DNA from: JBNKHG01 sp050290225
Lineage (GTDB): Bacteria > Pseudomonadota > Gammaproteobacteria > Pseudomonadales > Cellvibrionaceae
DNA: 49,799 nucleotides
NCBI GenBank assembly: GCA_050290225.1
Contig: JBNKHG010000049.1
Coordinates: 1 to 49,799, forward strand
Direction: 5' to 3'
A model generated the notes under the pieces. The model ran no database searches and was not told the DNA's origin. It saw only the letters and a program-made list of their open reading frames with translations. The position numbers and the translations under genes are program-made. This document shows, in pieces, positions 15,090-23,876 of the stretch; within the stretch, counting starts at the first letter, position 1, and every line of letters begins with the position of its first letter.

Positions 15090-17828
15090 CTAGTGAGCTT
15101 CGTCCCAATTGTCCCCGACCCCGGCCTCGACCAGTAAAGGCACATCCAGGCTTACAGCCTCCGACATCAGGCGACAGAGCTCTTTGCTTACCGCTTCCAC
15201 CTGACAATCGGCCACCTCCAGAACCAGTTCATCGTGCACCTGCATAATAATGCGGGCATCAACATCACTCTGCATCAGCCACTGATCGACCGCGATCATG
15301 GCGGTCTTAATAATATCAGCCGCGGTACCCTGCATGGGTGCATTAATCGCGGTTCGCTCCGCCGCCTGTTGGCGCATTTTATTACGCGCATTGATTTCCG
15401 GGAGATACAGACGGCGTCCCATCAAGGTTTCCACAAACCCCTGATCGTGGGCTTTGGCGCGGATATCATCCATATAGGTCTGCACACCCGGGTAACGCTC
15501 AAAGTAAGTGTCGATATATTGTTGCGCCTCATTACGGCCAAGGTGCAACTGCTTGGCCAGACCAAAAGCGGACATCCCGTAAATAAGGCCAAAGTTGATC
15601 GCCTTGGCACTACGTCGCATATCAGTGCTGACCGCCTCAAGATCGACACCGAAAACTTCTGCGGCAGTAGCCCTGTGTACATCCAGCCCTCTTTCAAAGG
15701 CCGACAGCAGGCCAGTATCGCCGGAGAGGTGGGCCATGATGCGCAGCTCGATCTGCGAGTAGTCCGCCGCCAGGATTCTGTAACCCTTCGGCGCTACAAA
15801 AGCCTGACGTATTCGACGACCCTCCTCGGTGCGGATGGGAATATTCTGAAGATTGGGATCCGAAGAGGAAAGGCGCCCTGTAGCCGTCACCGCCTGGTGA
15901 TAGGAGGTATGAATTCGACCGGTCGCCGGATTGATCATCAGCGGCAACTTATCAGTGTATGTGGACTTCAGTTTCGATAAGCCGCGGTACTCCATGATCA
16001 CCTTGGGCAACGGATAATCGAGGGCAAGTTCCTGTAACACCTCTTCCGCAGTGGATGGTGCGCCCTTTGGCGTCTTTTTGATCACCGGCAGCTGCAACTT
16101 GTCAAACAGAATGGCGCCCAACTGTTTCGGTGAACCCAGGTTAAACTCTTCTTCAGCCAGATCAAATGCCTTGCGCTCCAAAGCCTCCATTCTCCGAGCC
16201 AACTCCAGGCTCTGCTCGCCGAGACGTTTGGCATCAACCAGGGCACCATTGCGCTCAATTCTCGATAGTACCGATATAAGCGGTAATTCAAGGTTTGTGA
16301 ACACTTGCTTCAATCTTTCTTCCAACTCCAGCTTCGGCCATATGGCTTGATGCAGGCGCAGGGTGATATCGGCGTCCTCAGCGGCGTACGGAGCCGCCTC
16401 CTCCAGCTTGATCTGGTTAAAGGTGAGCTGTTTGGCGCCCTTGCCGGCTATATCCTCGAAATGAATGGTCTCATGGTCCAGAAATTTGAGCGCAAGACTG
16501 TCCATATCGTGGCGGGTGCCAGTGGAGTTAAGCACATAGGATTCGAGCATTGTGTCGAAAGCAATACCACGCAGATCGATATCGTAGTTTGCGAGCACGT
16601 TTCCATCATATTTAAGATTCTGCCCCACCTTGGCTTGAGCCGGGTTTTCCAGCAGTGGTTTGAGCTTGGCCAAGACCAGCTCCCGCGATAGCTGTGGCGG
16701 TGCATCCAGATAATCGTGACCGCAAGGGACATAGGCAGCCTCTCCCGCTTGCACAGCAAAAGACACGCCCACGATCTCCGCCTGCATATAGTCCAGGCTG
16801 GTGGTTTCGGTGTCAAAGGCGAACAGTTCGGCCGCCTCCAGTCTGTCGATCCAGGCGTCCAGTTCGACCTCGGTCAAAACACACTGGTAGCGGGCTTCCG
16901 TCGGGGCCGCCGGTGTGGCTGCTTCGGTAGCCTCTGTGCCAGCCTCAGCCACGCCGACCTGAAGTTCGTTAATCCAGGATTTAAACTCCAACTCTTTAAA
17001 GAGCGCCAGTAACTGCTCTTGATCCGGTTCGGCAAGCTGGAGGTCTTTGGGTCCCAGCTCCAGATCAACATCGGTCTTGATGGTGGCCAAGTGATAGGAG
17101 AGGTAGGCCAGCTCCCTGTATTCGGTCAACTTTTCCGGCATTTTTTTAGCGCCCCGAAAACCCAGTTCCGGCACACGATCAAGGTTAGCATAGATGTCAT
17201 CCAAGCCGCCCAACCCCTTTAACAGGGCCAGGGCAGTTTTTTCACCGACACCGGGGACACCGGGAATATTGTCCACCTTGTCCCCCATCAGTGCCAGGAA
17301 GTCGATAATCAGCTCAGGTGGAATACCGAATTTTTCACCGACACCCGGAACGTCCATCACTGTTTCGGTCATGGTGTTGACCAGAGTGACATGCTTGTTC
17401 ACCAATTGCGCCATATCCTTGTCACCAGTGGACACCACAACATCCACGCCCTGTTCAGTCGCCTGCCGCGCCAGGGTCCCGATTACATCATCTGCCTCCA
17501 CGCCCTCGATAATCAGCAGCGGAATACCCATGGCACGAATGATGTCGTGAATAGGCTGGACCTGGGCACGTAACTCATCCGGCATTGGGGGACGATGAGC
17601 TTTGTACGCTTTATAAATCTCATCGCGGAAAGTCTTACCTTTGGCGTCGAAAATCACTGCGGTGTGACTGTCCGGGTAATCCTTGCGCAGGCGGCGCAAC
17701 ATACTGATGACGCCTTTTATCGCTCCCGTGGGTTGCCCCTGGGAGTTGGTTAAAGGTGGCAGGGCGTGAAATGCGCGGTATAGATAGGAAGAGCCATCTA
17801 CCAATACCAGGGGTACTTGTGCTGTCAT
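15090..17828 (-). CDS. polA: DNA polymerase I
   Basis: 912 residues from ATG at 17828, supported by AGGA six bases upstream and by the usual start MTAQVPLVLVDGSSYLYRAFHAL. The frame stays open further upstream to 18020, but that part is not family-like. Three domains are complete. The 5'-3' exonuclease (1 to about 290) carries EGVEADDVIGTL, STGDKDMAQLV and GDKVDNIPGVPGVG. The proofreading exonuclease carries FDTETTSLDYM, NLKYDGNVL and YAAEDADITLRLH. The polymerase has motif A DYSQIELRIMAHLSGD, motif B RRSAKAINFGLIYGMSAFGL and motif C IMQVHDELVLEV. It fills gaps and removes RNA primers in replication and repair. Confidence 0.97.
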   Translation of the reverse strand: MTAQVPLVLVDGSSYLYRAFHALPPLTNSQGQPTGAIKGVISMLRRLRKDYPDSHTAVIFDAKGKTFRDEIYKAYKAHRPPMPDELRAQVQPIHDIIRAMGIPLLIIEGVEADDVIGTLARQATEQGVDVVVSTGDKDMAQLVNKHVTLVNTMTETVMDVPGVGEKFGIPPELIIDFLALMGDKVDNIPGVPGVGEKTALALLKGLGGLDDIYANLDRVPELGFRGAKKMPEKLTEYRELAYLSYHLATIKTDVDLELGPKDLQLAEPDQEQLLALFKELEFKSWINELQVGVAEAGTEATEAATPAAPTEARYQCVLTEVELDAWIDRLEAAELFAFDTETTSLDYMQAEIVGVSFAVQAGEAAYVPCGHDYLDAPPQLSRELVLAKLKPLLENPAQAKVGQNLKYDGNVLANYDIDLRGIAFDTMLESYVLNSTGTRHDMDSLALKFLDHETIHFEDIAGKGAKQLTFNQIKLEEAAPYAAEDADITLRLHQAIWPKLELEERLKQVFTNLELPLISVLSRIERNGALVDAKRLGEQSLELARRMEALERKAFDLAEEEFNLGSPKQLGAILFDKLQLPVIKKTPKGAPSTAEEVLQELALDYPLPKVIMEYRGLSKLKSTYTDKLPLMINPATGRIHTSYHQAVTATGRLSSSDPNLQNIPIRTEEGRRIRQAFVAPKGYRILAADYSQIELRIMAHLSGDTGLLSAFERGLDVHRATAAEVFGVDLEAVSTDMRRSAKAINFGLIYGMSAFGLAKQLHLGRNEAQQYIDTYFERYPGVQTYMDDIRAKAHDQGFVETLMGRRLYLPEINARNKMRQQAAERTAINAPMQGTAADIIKTAMIAVDQWLMQSDVDARIIMQVHDELVLEVADCQVEAVSKELCRLMSEAVSLDVPLLVEAGVGDNWDEAH

Positions 17829-17982
17829 TATTGTCCTAAGGATTTCTGTCGATCGAGAGAGGCTGCAAGGATACACCAAAACGCCGGTTATCCGCCTTGT
17901 CACCGGCGTTAATCGCCAGAAGGTTTCCCACAAGAATCCTAGCGTAACCCCAATTAATAGTAAAAACGTCTTAACTGGGAAA

Positions 17983-18000
17983 GTGTTACCTTGTGTTACC
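17983..18000. repeat. Tandem GTGTTACC repeat
   Basis: Two exact GTGTTACC octamers ten bases apart, one helical turn, upstream of polA and of the secreted protein gene. A third exact copy is at 18115-18122. They look like protein-binding half-sites, but the binder is unknown. Confidence 0.5.
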
Positions 18001-18115
18001 CACACTCTCAACCACAACATCTAGTGGTTATAGTTCATAAGCCACCGAAATAATTAAATATTTTTGTTAATTTGTGCAATTTTTGTAAAAAAGATTGGCT
18101 CTCTTCGAACTTGGG

Positions 18116-18132
18116 TGTTACCATGTGTAACA
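18116..18132. promoter_or_regulatory. Inverted repeat TGTTAC-N5-GTAACA
   Basis: A perfect six-base inverted repeat around CATGT. Its left half is the third copy of the GTGTTACC element, which makes an operator reading more likely. It lies about 80 bases before the secreted protein start. Confidence 0.5.
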
Positions 18133-18150
18133 TGAAGTAACGATTCAACC

Positions 18151-18178
18151 GTTGTGCGATAGACCAAGGTCGCGCAAC
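18151..18178 (+). promoter_or_regulatory. Leader hairpin before the secreted protein gene
   Basis: GTTGTGCGA and TCGCGCAAC pair over nine bases (one G-T) with a ten-base loop, 32 bases before the start codon. It could stabilise the mRNA or be a regulator site at DNA level. Confidence 0.35.
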
Positions 18179-18210
18179 ACAAAGCAACCACCTTTACGGA
18201 GGGCCACATT

Positions 18211-18477
18211 ATGAAAAAGCTTGGTTTTCTGTTTTTGCTGACGCTGGTATCTCAGGGCGTAATGGCAAGCAAGGGTGGCGCAGATTATTCCAATGTTGCA
18301 TTAGTAGTAGCGGAAACTGGCGCGACCCTTGGTTGGGCTCCTGAATACATGGAAAAGACTGCTTCCAAGCACCAGGTAAAGACACTGGATGACATGTCCA
18401 ATAAGGTTAGTCACAAAATTAACTTGAAACTTGAACAGCGCATCGCAGACATGATCCAGATTGAGCTGGATAAGTAA
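18211..18477 (+). CDS. Small secreted protein of unknown function, 88 residues
   Basis: It has a strong GGAGGG ribosome site and a clear Sec signal peptide (MKKLGFLFLLTLVSQGVMA, probably cut after MA-S). The mature 69 residues are mostly helical and charged (NLKLEQRIADMIQIELDK), with no cysteine. I do not recognise a family. It is a single-gene unit: its own leader hairpin and repeats upstream, and a strong terminator 58 bases downstream. The good ribosome site and the terminator suggest high expression. A periplasmic location is likely. Confidence 0.75.
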   Translation: MKKLGFLFLLTLVSQGVMASKGGADYSNVALVVAETGATLGWAPEYMEKTASKHQVKTLDDMSNKVSHKINLKLEQRIADMIQIELDK

Positions 18478-18535
18478 GGCGCTTCTATTACCTGTTAACG
18501 TTTTTCATCGCTCTTAAGAGACATTAATCGCTCTA

Positions 18536-18588
18536 CCCTGCACCGGCTCTCCTCTCCTCCCTTAGCTTCCGGTGCAGGGATCTTTTTT
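18536..18588 (+). terminator. Intrinsic terminator after the small secreted protein gene
   Basis: CCCTGCACCGG pairs perfectly with CCGGTGCAGGG across a 22-base loop and is followed by ATCTTTTTTT on the plus strand. It also lies just past the end of the opposing znuA gene. Confidence 0.8.
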
Positions 18589-18604
18589 TCCTTCCCTACT
18601 GTTG

Positions 18605-19516
18605 TCACTTTCCTAGCAAGCAGCCCGAGAACGCCAGGGACATTGATTTCAGCAAATTGGTATAACCATCCGCTTCCACCCCCATTGGATCAAGTTCCCC
18701 AATTGTCAGGCTCCAGCGCTCAGCCAGGGCTTTGGCGCTACCTCGCCCCTGTGAGGACGCTACAAACAGGCACTTTGCCCTCCCCGCCAAGCTACGCTCA
18801 ATCCGATAGAGATGCTTCGCCCCGGGCCGTCGGTCGTCGCCCAGAGTAACCGCATCCAGCTGAAGGAGACCATAGTGTGTTACCCAGTGATCATAACCAC
18901 GGTGGTAGACCACAAAACCCTGATCGGCATATGACCTGGACTGCTGTTGGATGGTCAGATCCAATTCATGTAACCGCTCAATCAGTATCCGGCCTCGTGC
19001 CTGGTATTCTTCCGCTCCCTCGGGATCAAGGGTCTGCAGGTGTTGTATCAATGCCTTGGTGATTTCGATCCCGTTGTGGGGATTTAGCCAGATGTGAGGA
19101 TCCCTTCGATGTTGATGCTTACCCTCTCCCCCATTCCATTCCTCAGGCCATTTCAGTGTGGTCAGGCTAGTCAATGCCAACTGACGCTCACCCTGCGAAA
19201 CCAGAAGCTTTGCCAAAAAACGTTCCAGCTCGGGTCCAATCCACAAAACCAGATCCGCCTGATAGAGGAGCTGACTATCGGACATTTTCAAGGCGTAATG
19301 ATGGGGCGAAGCCTGAGGCGGTAAGAGGAGGGACACCTCAACTCGCGAAGAATCTCGCAATAATTCTCGCGCCAACAACGCCAGGGGATTAATACTGGCC
19401 ACCAATTGCAGCTTCTGCCCCTCTGAATACCTGGCCACCGGTTGTTCTGCCGCCGCAGCGACCACAAAAGGTACCCAAAGCCAGAGAGCACACAAACAAG
19501 TCATTATTGTTTTCAT
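18605..19516 (-). CDS. znuA: Zinc ABC transporter substrate-binding protein ZnuA
   Basis: 303 residues from ATG at 19516 (a TTG one codon earlier is also in frame), with a signal peptide ending near VVAAAAEQ. Cluster A-I zinc/manganese-binding family features are SPHHYALKMSDSQLL (zinc His), a short His loop GGEGKHQHRRDPHIWLNP (second His), VYHRGYDHWVTHYGL (third His region) and GELDPMG. The His-rich loop is shorter than in E. coli ZnuA. It captures periplasmic zinc for ZnuBC. It is transcribed away from zur-znuCB across a shared Zur box. Confidence 0.9.
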   Translation of the reverse strand: MKTIMTCLCALWLWVPFVVAAAAEQPVARYSEGQKLQLVASINPLALLARELLRDSSRVEVSLLLPPQASPHHYALKMSDSQLLYQADLVLWIGPELERFLAKLLVSQGERQLALTSLTTLKWPEEWNGGEGKHQHRRDPHIWLNPHNGIEITKALIQHLQTLDPEGAEEYQARGRILIERLHELDLTIQQQSRSYADQGFVVYHRGYDHWVTHYGLLQLDAVTLGDDRRPGAKHLYRIERSLAGRAKCLFVASSQGRGSAKALAERWSLTIGELDPMGVEADGYTNLLKSMSLAFSGCLLGK

Positions 19517-19540
19517 CAAGTTTCGCCACTAGACCACAAA

Positions 19541-19557
19541 ACGTAATATAATAACAT
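19541..19557. promoter_or_regulatory. Zur box between znuA and zur-znuCB
   Basis: ACGTAATATAATAACAT (read ATGTTATTATATTACGT on the other strand) is close to the gammaproteobacterial Zur core TGTTATA-A/T-TATAACA. It lies 25 bases from the znuA start and about 75 from zur, so one site can serve both promoters. Confidence 0.65.
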
Positions 19558-19631
19558 AACTATTTAATTTGCCGGAGCGACTGTTTAAGGCAGATAACCA
19601 ACCGGCCTCATAACCGAATCCCAATGGGCTT

Positions 19632-20123
19632 ATGAACAATAAACCTCTCGCTTGTCGACACCACAATCACAGCCACTGTATTGAGGAAGCCCTGGTGGCT
19701 GCCCAGAATTTGTGTCTGCAGAAGCGGGTGCGCCTGACCGAGTTGCGCAAACAGGTTCTTGAACTGATCTGGCAGAGCCATAAACCCCTAGGGGCCTACA
19801 CCCTGATGGACATGCTATCTGAGAGCTCCAGCCGCCGGGTCGCGCCACCGACTGTATACCGGGCCCTGGAATTTTTGCTGGAGCAGCGCCTGATTCACCG
19901 CATTAACTCCCTCAATGCTTATATCGGCTGCCCCGATCCCTACTCGCAACACCAGAACCATTTTTTGATCTGTCGCCAATGCGGTATCGCCAGCGAGTGT
20001 GATAATCAAATGCTTAGCGAACAGATCGGTAAGGCAGGACAGGCAGCAGGCTTCAGTGTGGAAAACCAGTGCCTGGAAATCGTGGGCCTCTGTCCAAACT
20101 GTACCAGCGAGGCAAGCCTATGA
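19632..20123 (+). CDS. zur: Zinc uptake regulator Zur (Fur family)
   Basis: 163 residues. The N-terminal winged helix contains LTELRKQVLELIWQSHKPLGAYTLMDML and recognition helix APPTVYRALEFLLEQRLIHRI. The C-terminal dimerisation domain has NHFLICRQCG and LCPNC, the two CxxC pairs that hold structural zinc. The His-rich start HHNHSHC is unusual but typical of zinc-dependent members. When zinc is ample it represses the znu genes through the box at 19541-19557. The znuC start overlaps its stop (ATGA), which gives a zur-znuC-znuB operon as in Pseudomonas (np20-znuCB). Confidence 0.93.
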   Translation: MNNKPLACRHHNHSHCIEEALVAAQNLCLQKRVRLTELRKQVLELIWQSHKPLGAYTLMDMLSESSSRRVAPPTVYRALEFLLEQRLIHRINSLNAYIGCPDPYSQHQNHFLICRQCGIASECDNQMLSEQIGKAGQAAGFSVENQCLEIVGLCPNCTSEASL

Positions 20124-20908
20124 TTTCGCTGGGAGATAAAGGCCTATTGCAGGCTATGGATATCGGGGTGGTAAGGCAGAAACGCCCTATTCTTCGAGGG
20201 GCCAACCTGCGTATCAACCAAGGCGAAATCGTTACTCTGATTGGGCCCAACGGTGCCGGCAAAACCACCCTGGTACGCAGTGTACTGGGGTTGATTAAAC
20301 CCGACAGTGGCTCTATTGTCCGCAAGCCAGGTCTACGCGTTGGTTATATGCCGCAAAAGCTGCATATAGAAGCCAGCCTGCCACTCACGGTGGCGCGATT
20401 TCTTTCCCTATCCGGCGGCAACCAGAGAAGCCTGATCGAAACTCTGGAACTGGTCGGCATCCATCACCTGCACCAGCAACCAATGCAAAGCCTGTCGGGT
20501 GGAGAAACCCAACGGGTGCTTCTGGCACGAGCCCTGTTGCGAAAACCGGAATTGCTGGTACTGGATGAGCCGGTACAGGGTGTCGACGTTGCCGGCCAGA
20601 CAGCCCTCTATCGCCTGATTACTGAGATTCGGAATTACCGGGGTTGCGGGGTGCTGATGGTGTCCCATGACCTGCATCTGGTAATGGCTACCACGGACAC
20701 CGTGGTCTGTCTCAATCAGCACGTCTGCTGCCATGGCCACCCCGAGAAAGTCTCCAGCCACCCAGCCTACCTGGAATTATTTGGCGAAGCCGCCAGTGCC
20801 GGCGTGGCCGTGTATACCCACCACCATGACCACGAACACAATATTCACGGCGATGTAACTTGTCCGGACGCTGCCACCTCGAACCCGCAGGAACGCGACC
20901 ATGCCTGA
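20120..20908 (+). CDS. znuC: Zinc ABC transporter ATP-binding protein ZnuC
   Basis: 262 residues from the ATG that overlaps the zur stop. All ABC motifs are present: Walker A GPNGAGKTT, Q-loop MPQK, signature LSGGETQRVLLARAL, Walker B LLVLDEP and H-loop MVSHDLH. The C-terminal tail is His-rich (THHHDHEHN), as in other ZnuC proteins, and may sense or buffer zinc. It energises zinc import with ZnuB. The end overlaps the znuB start by eight bases. Confidence 0.95.
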   Translation: MISLGDKGLLQAMDIGVVRQKRPILRGANLRINQGEIVTLIGPNGAGKTTLVRSVLGLIKPDSGSIVRKPGLRVGYMPQKLHIEASLPLTVARFLSLSGGNQRSLIETLELVGIHHLHQQPMQSLSGGETQRVLLARALLRKPELLVLDEPVQGVDVAGQTALYRLITEIRNYRGCGVLMVSHDLHLVMATTDTVVCLNQHVCCHGHPEKVSSHPAYLELFGEAASAGVAVYTHHHDHEHNIHGDVTCPDAATSNPQERDHA

Positions 20909-21686
20909 TTTTTTAATCCATGCTCTACTGGCCGGTATCGGCGTTGCCGTAGTGGCTGGCCCCCTGGGTTCCTTTGCAGTATGGCGCCGCATGGCCTACT
21001 TCGGCGACACACTCGCCCACTCCGCATTGCTCGGTGTCGCGCTGGGGCTATTGTTATCCATAAACCTCAATACAGCAGTGGTACTCGGTTGCCTGGTGTT
21101 AGCCCTGATTCTTGTGGGACTGCAACAGAACCGCTATATCGCCACTGATACCTTGTTGGGCATTCTCTCTCACTCGACCCTGGCCCTGGGCCTGGTCTGC
21201 GTCAGCTTGCTCGATAATACGCGTATCGATCTGATGGGGTACTTGTTCGGCGACTTGCTGGCGGCCACCCGCACTGATGTAGCCACGATTTTTGCGGTCT
21301 CGGCATTGGTACTGGCGCTTCTGATCTGGCTGTGGCGCCCACTCTTGGCAATTACCGTCCACGAAGAGCTCGCCAGTGTAGAAGGGGTACCCGTTGCCGC
21401 AGTTCGTTTGGCGCTGATGTTGTTAATGGCGCTGGTGATCGCCATCGCCATGAAAATTGTCGGGGTTCTGTTGATCACGGCGCTATTGATTATTCCTGCC
21501 GCCGCCAGTCGCCGGCTGACCCATACACCGGAACAAATGGCCATAGTCGCCAGCCTGCTTGGATGCCTGTCGATTTGCGCCGGGCTGGCCGCATCTTTTT
21601 ACTGGGATACGCCCGCCGGCCCCTCAGTGGTGTTGAGCGCCAGCCTCCTCTTTGTCCTCAGCCTGATGCGTAAGCAATCCACCTGA
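20901..21686 (+). CDS. znuB: Zinc ABC transporter permease ZnuB
   Basis: 261 residues with about eight membrane segments, ABC-3 family. Typical features are GPLGSFAVWRRMAYFGDTLAHSALLGVALG near the N-terminus, GYLFGDLLA, and AMKIVGVLLITALLIIPAAASR in the second half. It forms the membrane channel for zinc delivered by ZnuA. Its ATG lies inside the end of znuC, so translation is coupled. No terminator is evident before the next gene, 92 bases downstream. Confidence 0.95.
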   Translation: MPDFLIHALLAGIGVAVVAGPLGSFAVWRRMAYFGDTLAHSALLGVALGLLLSINLNTAVVLGCLVLALILVGLQQNRYIATDTLLGILSHSTLALGLVCVSLLDNTRIDLMGYLFGDLLAATRTDVATIFAVSALVLALLIWLWRPLLAITVHEELASVEGVPVAAVRLALMLLMALVIAIAMKIVGVLLITALLIIPAAASRRLTHTPEQMAIVASLLGCLSICAGLAASFYWDTPAGPSVVLSASLLFVLSLMRKQST

Positions 21687-21778
21687 CAAAGCATATTTCC
21701 CTTAAAGTACTGGAGTTCAGGCCCGATTCAGTGATGCCGGAGTAACCTTGCCCCTACACACAGCACGGAGGACAGGTT

Positions 21779-22135
21779 ATGAACAGATTGGCTTTATCGG
21801 TCGCCGCACTTTTTATCAGTACAGTGACTTTTCCCGTGGCCGCCCATCACGACAGCGCCAACGATTTACTGATCGGCAGTGATTACAGCGGTTATATCCA
21901 GCTTGTCAGCGACTACTATTGGGATAGAAAGGACTACAATCGTTATTACTGGAAGAAGCATTCACATAAGCGGTACTGGCATGACAACCACCGCCGCCAC
22001 AGAAATTCTTTCCATCGGGGACCCGGCCACAGATTTAAACATGGCTTCAACCGGCACCATTTCCACGACGATTTCCACGGCCGGAATCGTTATGGCTACA
22101 AACACCACCGTCATGATCGTTATTGCAGGCACTAG
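21779..22135 (+). CDS. Histidine-rich secreted protein of unknown function
   Basis: 118 residues, with GGAGG before the ATG. A signal peptide (MNRLALSVAALFISTVTFPVAA) precedes a mature chain that starts HHDSAND. The second half alternates His, Arg, Tyr and Asp (RYWHDNHRRH, FNRHHFHDDFH, YKHHRHDRYCRH). I count about 18 His in the mature part. Such sequences bind zinc, nickel or copper ions. The position right after znuB suggests a periplasmic zinc buffer or chaperone, but no Zur box was found in the 92-base gap, and the Arg-rich composition could also mean a structural role. Confidence 0.6.
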   Translation: MNRLALSVAALFISTVTFPVAAHHDSANDLLIGSDYSGYIQLVSDYYWDRKDYNRYYWKKHSHKRYWHDNHRRHRNSFHRGPGHRFKHGFNRHHFHDDFHGRNRYGYKHHRHDRYCRH

Positions 22136-22161
22136 CTTTCGGGCACAAAAATGTCGTAGGT

Positions 22162-22869
22162 CTAGAACTGGTTACGCATCGACAGGTATGTGAGCTTCAA
22201 CCGCGCCGGCTCCAGAGGAGGCTTGAAGAAGCCATGGTAGTGGCCGTAAGGATTGATCAACACCAGATTGGCGCTGTGATCGACGCTGTAACTGTTGCTC
22301 TCGGCGTCGGTCACCACCTTCGCAAATGCGATGTTGAGTTGGTTGGCCAAGCGTTTGATTTCGAGAAAATCCCCGGTTAAGCCAATAAATCCGGGATTAA
22401 AGTAGGGTACATATTCCGCCAGTTTTTCCACGGTATCCCGCGCAGGATCAAGAGTGACCAGCACCACTTGAGTGTCGGCCAACACCGCTTCATCAAGTTG
22501 TTTCATCCACTTGCTAAGGGTCGCCAAAGTGGTGGGGCATACATCAGGGCAATGAGTAAACCCAAAAAACATCAGCGTCCATTTGCCCTGCAGTTGGGCC
22601 AGGGTAAAAGGCTGCCCGCGATGATCGGTCAACTGGAAATCCTTGAAAATGCGTGGTTGATCGAACAGATAGGCACTGTTGGCGCGAAGCTCCATGCTAT
22701 TGAGCATACGCGGTGTGGTAATTTTATTGATGAAGCCGGCAAGCACCACCAGCATAAACACCACCAGCACCAGTACGGTAATCATCACGCCGCGCTTTTG
22801 TCGTGCGCACGATACCGGCGCCAGGGAATTGGTGTTTTCGTTAGTGGTTATGTTGTCGGATGCACTCAC
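22162..22869 (-). CDS. SCO1/SenC family copper chaperone
   Basis: 235 residues with one N-terminal membrane anchor (VMITVLVLVVFMLVVLAGFI) and a thioredoxin-like periplasmic domain. The copper ligands are present: FTHCPDVCPTTL (CxxxC) and SYSVDHSANLVLI (distal His). It delivers copper to the CuA site of cytochrome c oxidase subunit II. It is the last gene of the oxidase cluster on this strand, 24 bases after cyoE. Confidence 0.92.
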   Translation of the reverse strand: MSASDNITTNENTNSLAPVSCARQKRGVMITVLVLVVFMLVVLAGFINKITTPRMLNSMELRANSAYLFDQPRIFKDFQLTDHRGQPFTLAQLQGKWTLMFFGFTHCPDVCPTTLATLSKWMKQLDEAVLADTQVVLVTLDPARDTVEKLAEYVPYFNPGFIGLTGDFLEIKRLANQLNIAFAKVVTDAESNSYSVDHSANLVLINPYGHYHGFFKPPLEPARLKLTYLSMRNQF

Positions 22870-22893
22870 ACGTTTTGACCGATTCTCAGAGCT

Positions 22894-23835
22894 CTAGGTA
22901 GCGCCAAAAGGCGTAGTAATAGGCAGTAAATAGTGATCAAGCAACATAATCACAAAAAGCGCCATCAAATAGATAATCGAATACTTAAATGTATCCATAC
23001 CCGCAGACTTGCGTTCGGTTAGCAACATCACCAGCGCCCAGTAGATAAACCCGGCTCCCAACACCAGCGCTCCCAGCAGATAAAGCCAATTCAGCATACC
23101 AGTGACGTAGGGGAGCAAACTAACAGCCAGAAGAATAAAGGTGTAGAGCAAGATATGCACCTTTGTGTAACGCTCACCATGAGTGACCGGCAACATGGGG
23201 ATATCGGCATTGGCGTACTCATCCTTACGATGGACAGCCAGAGCCCAAAAGTGTGGTGGCGTCCAGGCAAAAATAATAAGCATCAACAACAGACCGTGAC
23301 CACCGATTTCACCCGTGACCGCCGTCCAACCCAGCAGCGGCGGCGCAGCCCCTGCAATGCCGCCAATCACAATATTCTGGGGAGTCGCACGCTTTAAAAA
23401 CAGGGTATAGACAACGGCATAACCAAGCAGCGACGCCAAGGTCAACCAGGCCGTGAGTTGATTCACAAACAGGATCAACAGTGTCATGCCCAACACGCCA
23501 ATGACCAGTGCAAAGATAGCCGCATTCATAGGCGCCACCCGACCCTTAGCCACCGGACGATTAAAGGTACGAGCCATCTTTTGATCGATATGACGATCGA
23601 CCAGGTGATTCACCGTGGCAGCGGAAGCGGCGCAAAGTGCAATTCCGAGGTTACCGATCAGTAAAATATCCAGCGGCACCATACCCGGCACTGCCAGTAA
23701 CATCCCGATCACAGAGGTGAGGATCATCAGCATCACCACACCTGGTTTGCACAATTCGTAGTAATCCCGCCAATGAGCTTTTTCCAGCGAGGTTTTTGGC
23801 TCCGTCAGAAGTTGGGAGGTTTGCACTCGGGCCAT
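22894..23835 (-). CDS. cyoE: Protoheme IX farnesyltransferase (heme O synthase)
   Basis: 313 residues, about nine membrane segments, UbiA superfamily. The substrate and Mg-binding motifs are NHLVDRHIDQKMARTFNRPVAKG and the second-half DEYANADIPMLPVTHG. It adds a farnesyl group to heme B to make heme O. An aa3 oxidase then needs heme A synthase to finish the cofactor, but no ctaA gene lies in this cluster, and the gap to the upstream gene is only 41 bases. Confidence 0.95.
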   Translation of the reverse strand: MARVQTSQLLTEPKTSLEKAHWRDYYELCKPGVVMLMILTSVIGMLLAVPGMVPLDILLIGNLGIALCAASAATVNHLVDRHIDQKMARTFNRPVAKGRVAPMNAAIFALVIGVLGMTLLILFVNQLTAWLTLASLLGYAVVYTLFLKRATPQNIVIGGIAGAAPPLLGWTAVTGEIGGHGLLLMLIIFAWTPPHFWALAVHRKDEYANADIPMLPVTHGERYTKVHILLYTFILLAVSLLPYVTGMLNWLYLLGALVLGAGFIYWALVMLLTERKSAGMDTFKYSIIYLMALFVIMLLDHYLLPITTPFGAT

Positions 23836-23876
23836 TACTATTGTTCCTCTTCTCTAAAGGGTGCGTGTTCGCCGGT

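Larger units (their letters stand above)
17829..18210. other. Divergent regulatory region between polA and the 88-residue secreted protein gene
   Basis: 382 bases with no gene. It contains three GTGTTACC copies (17983-17990, 17993-18000, 18115-18122), an inverted repeat around the last one and a hairpin in the presumed leader of the downstream gene, listed separately. I could not place a convincing promoter for either gene. Confidence 0.5.

Noticed and set aside
14936..15145. 69-codon minus-strand frame in the engB-polA gap
   Set aside because: It overlaps the small RNA promoter and the 3' end of polA and lacks a ribosome site; the RNA interpretation explains the region better.
17829..18020. 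N-terminal extension of polA
   Set aside because: The frame is open, but the extra residues are unlike DNA polymerase I; the family start and AGGA site at 17828 fit.
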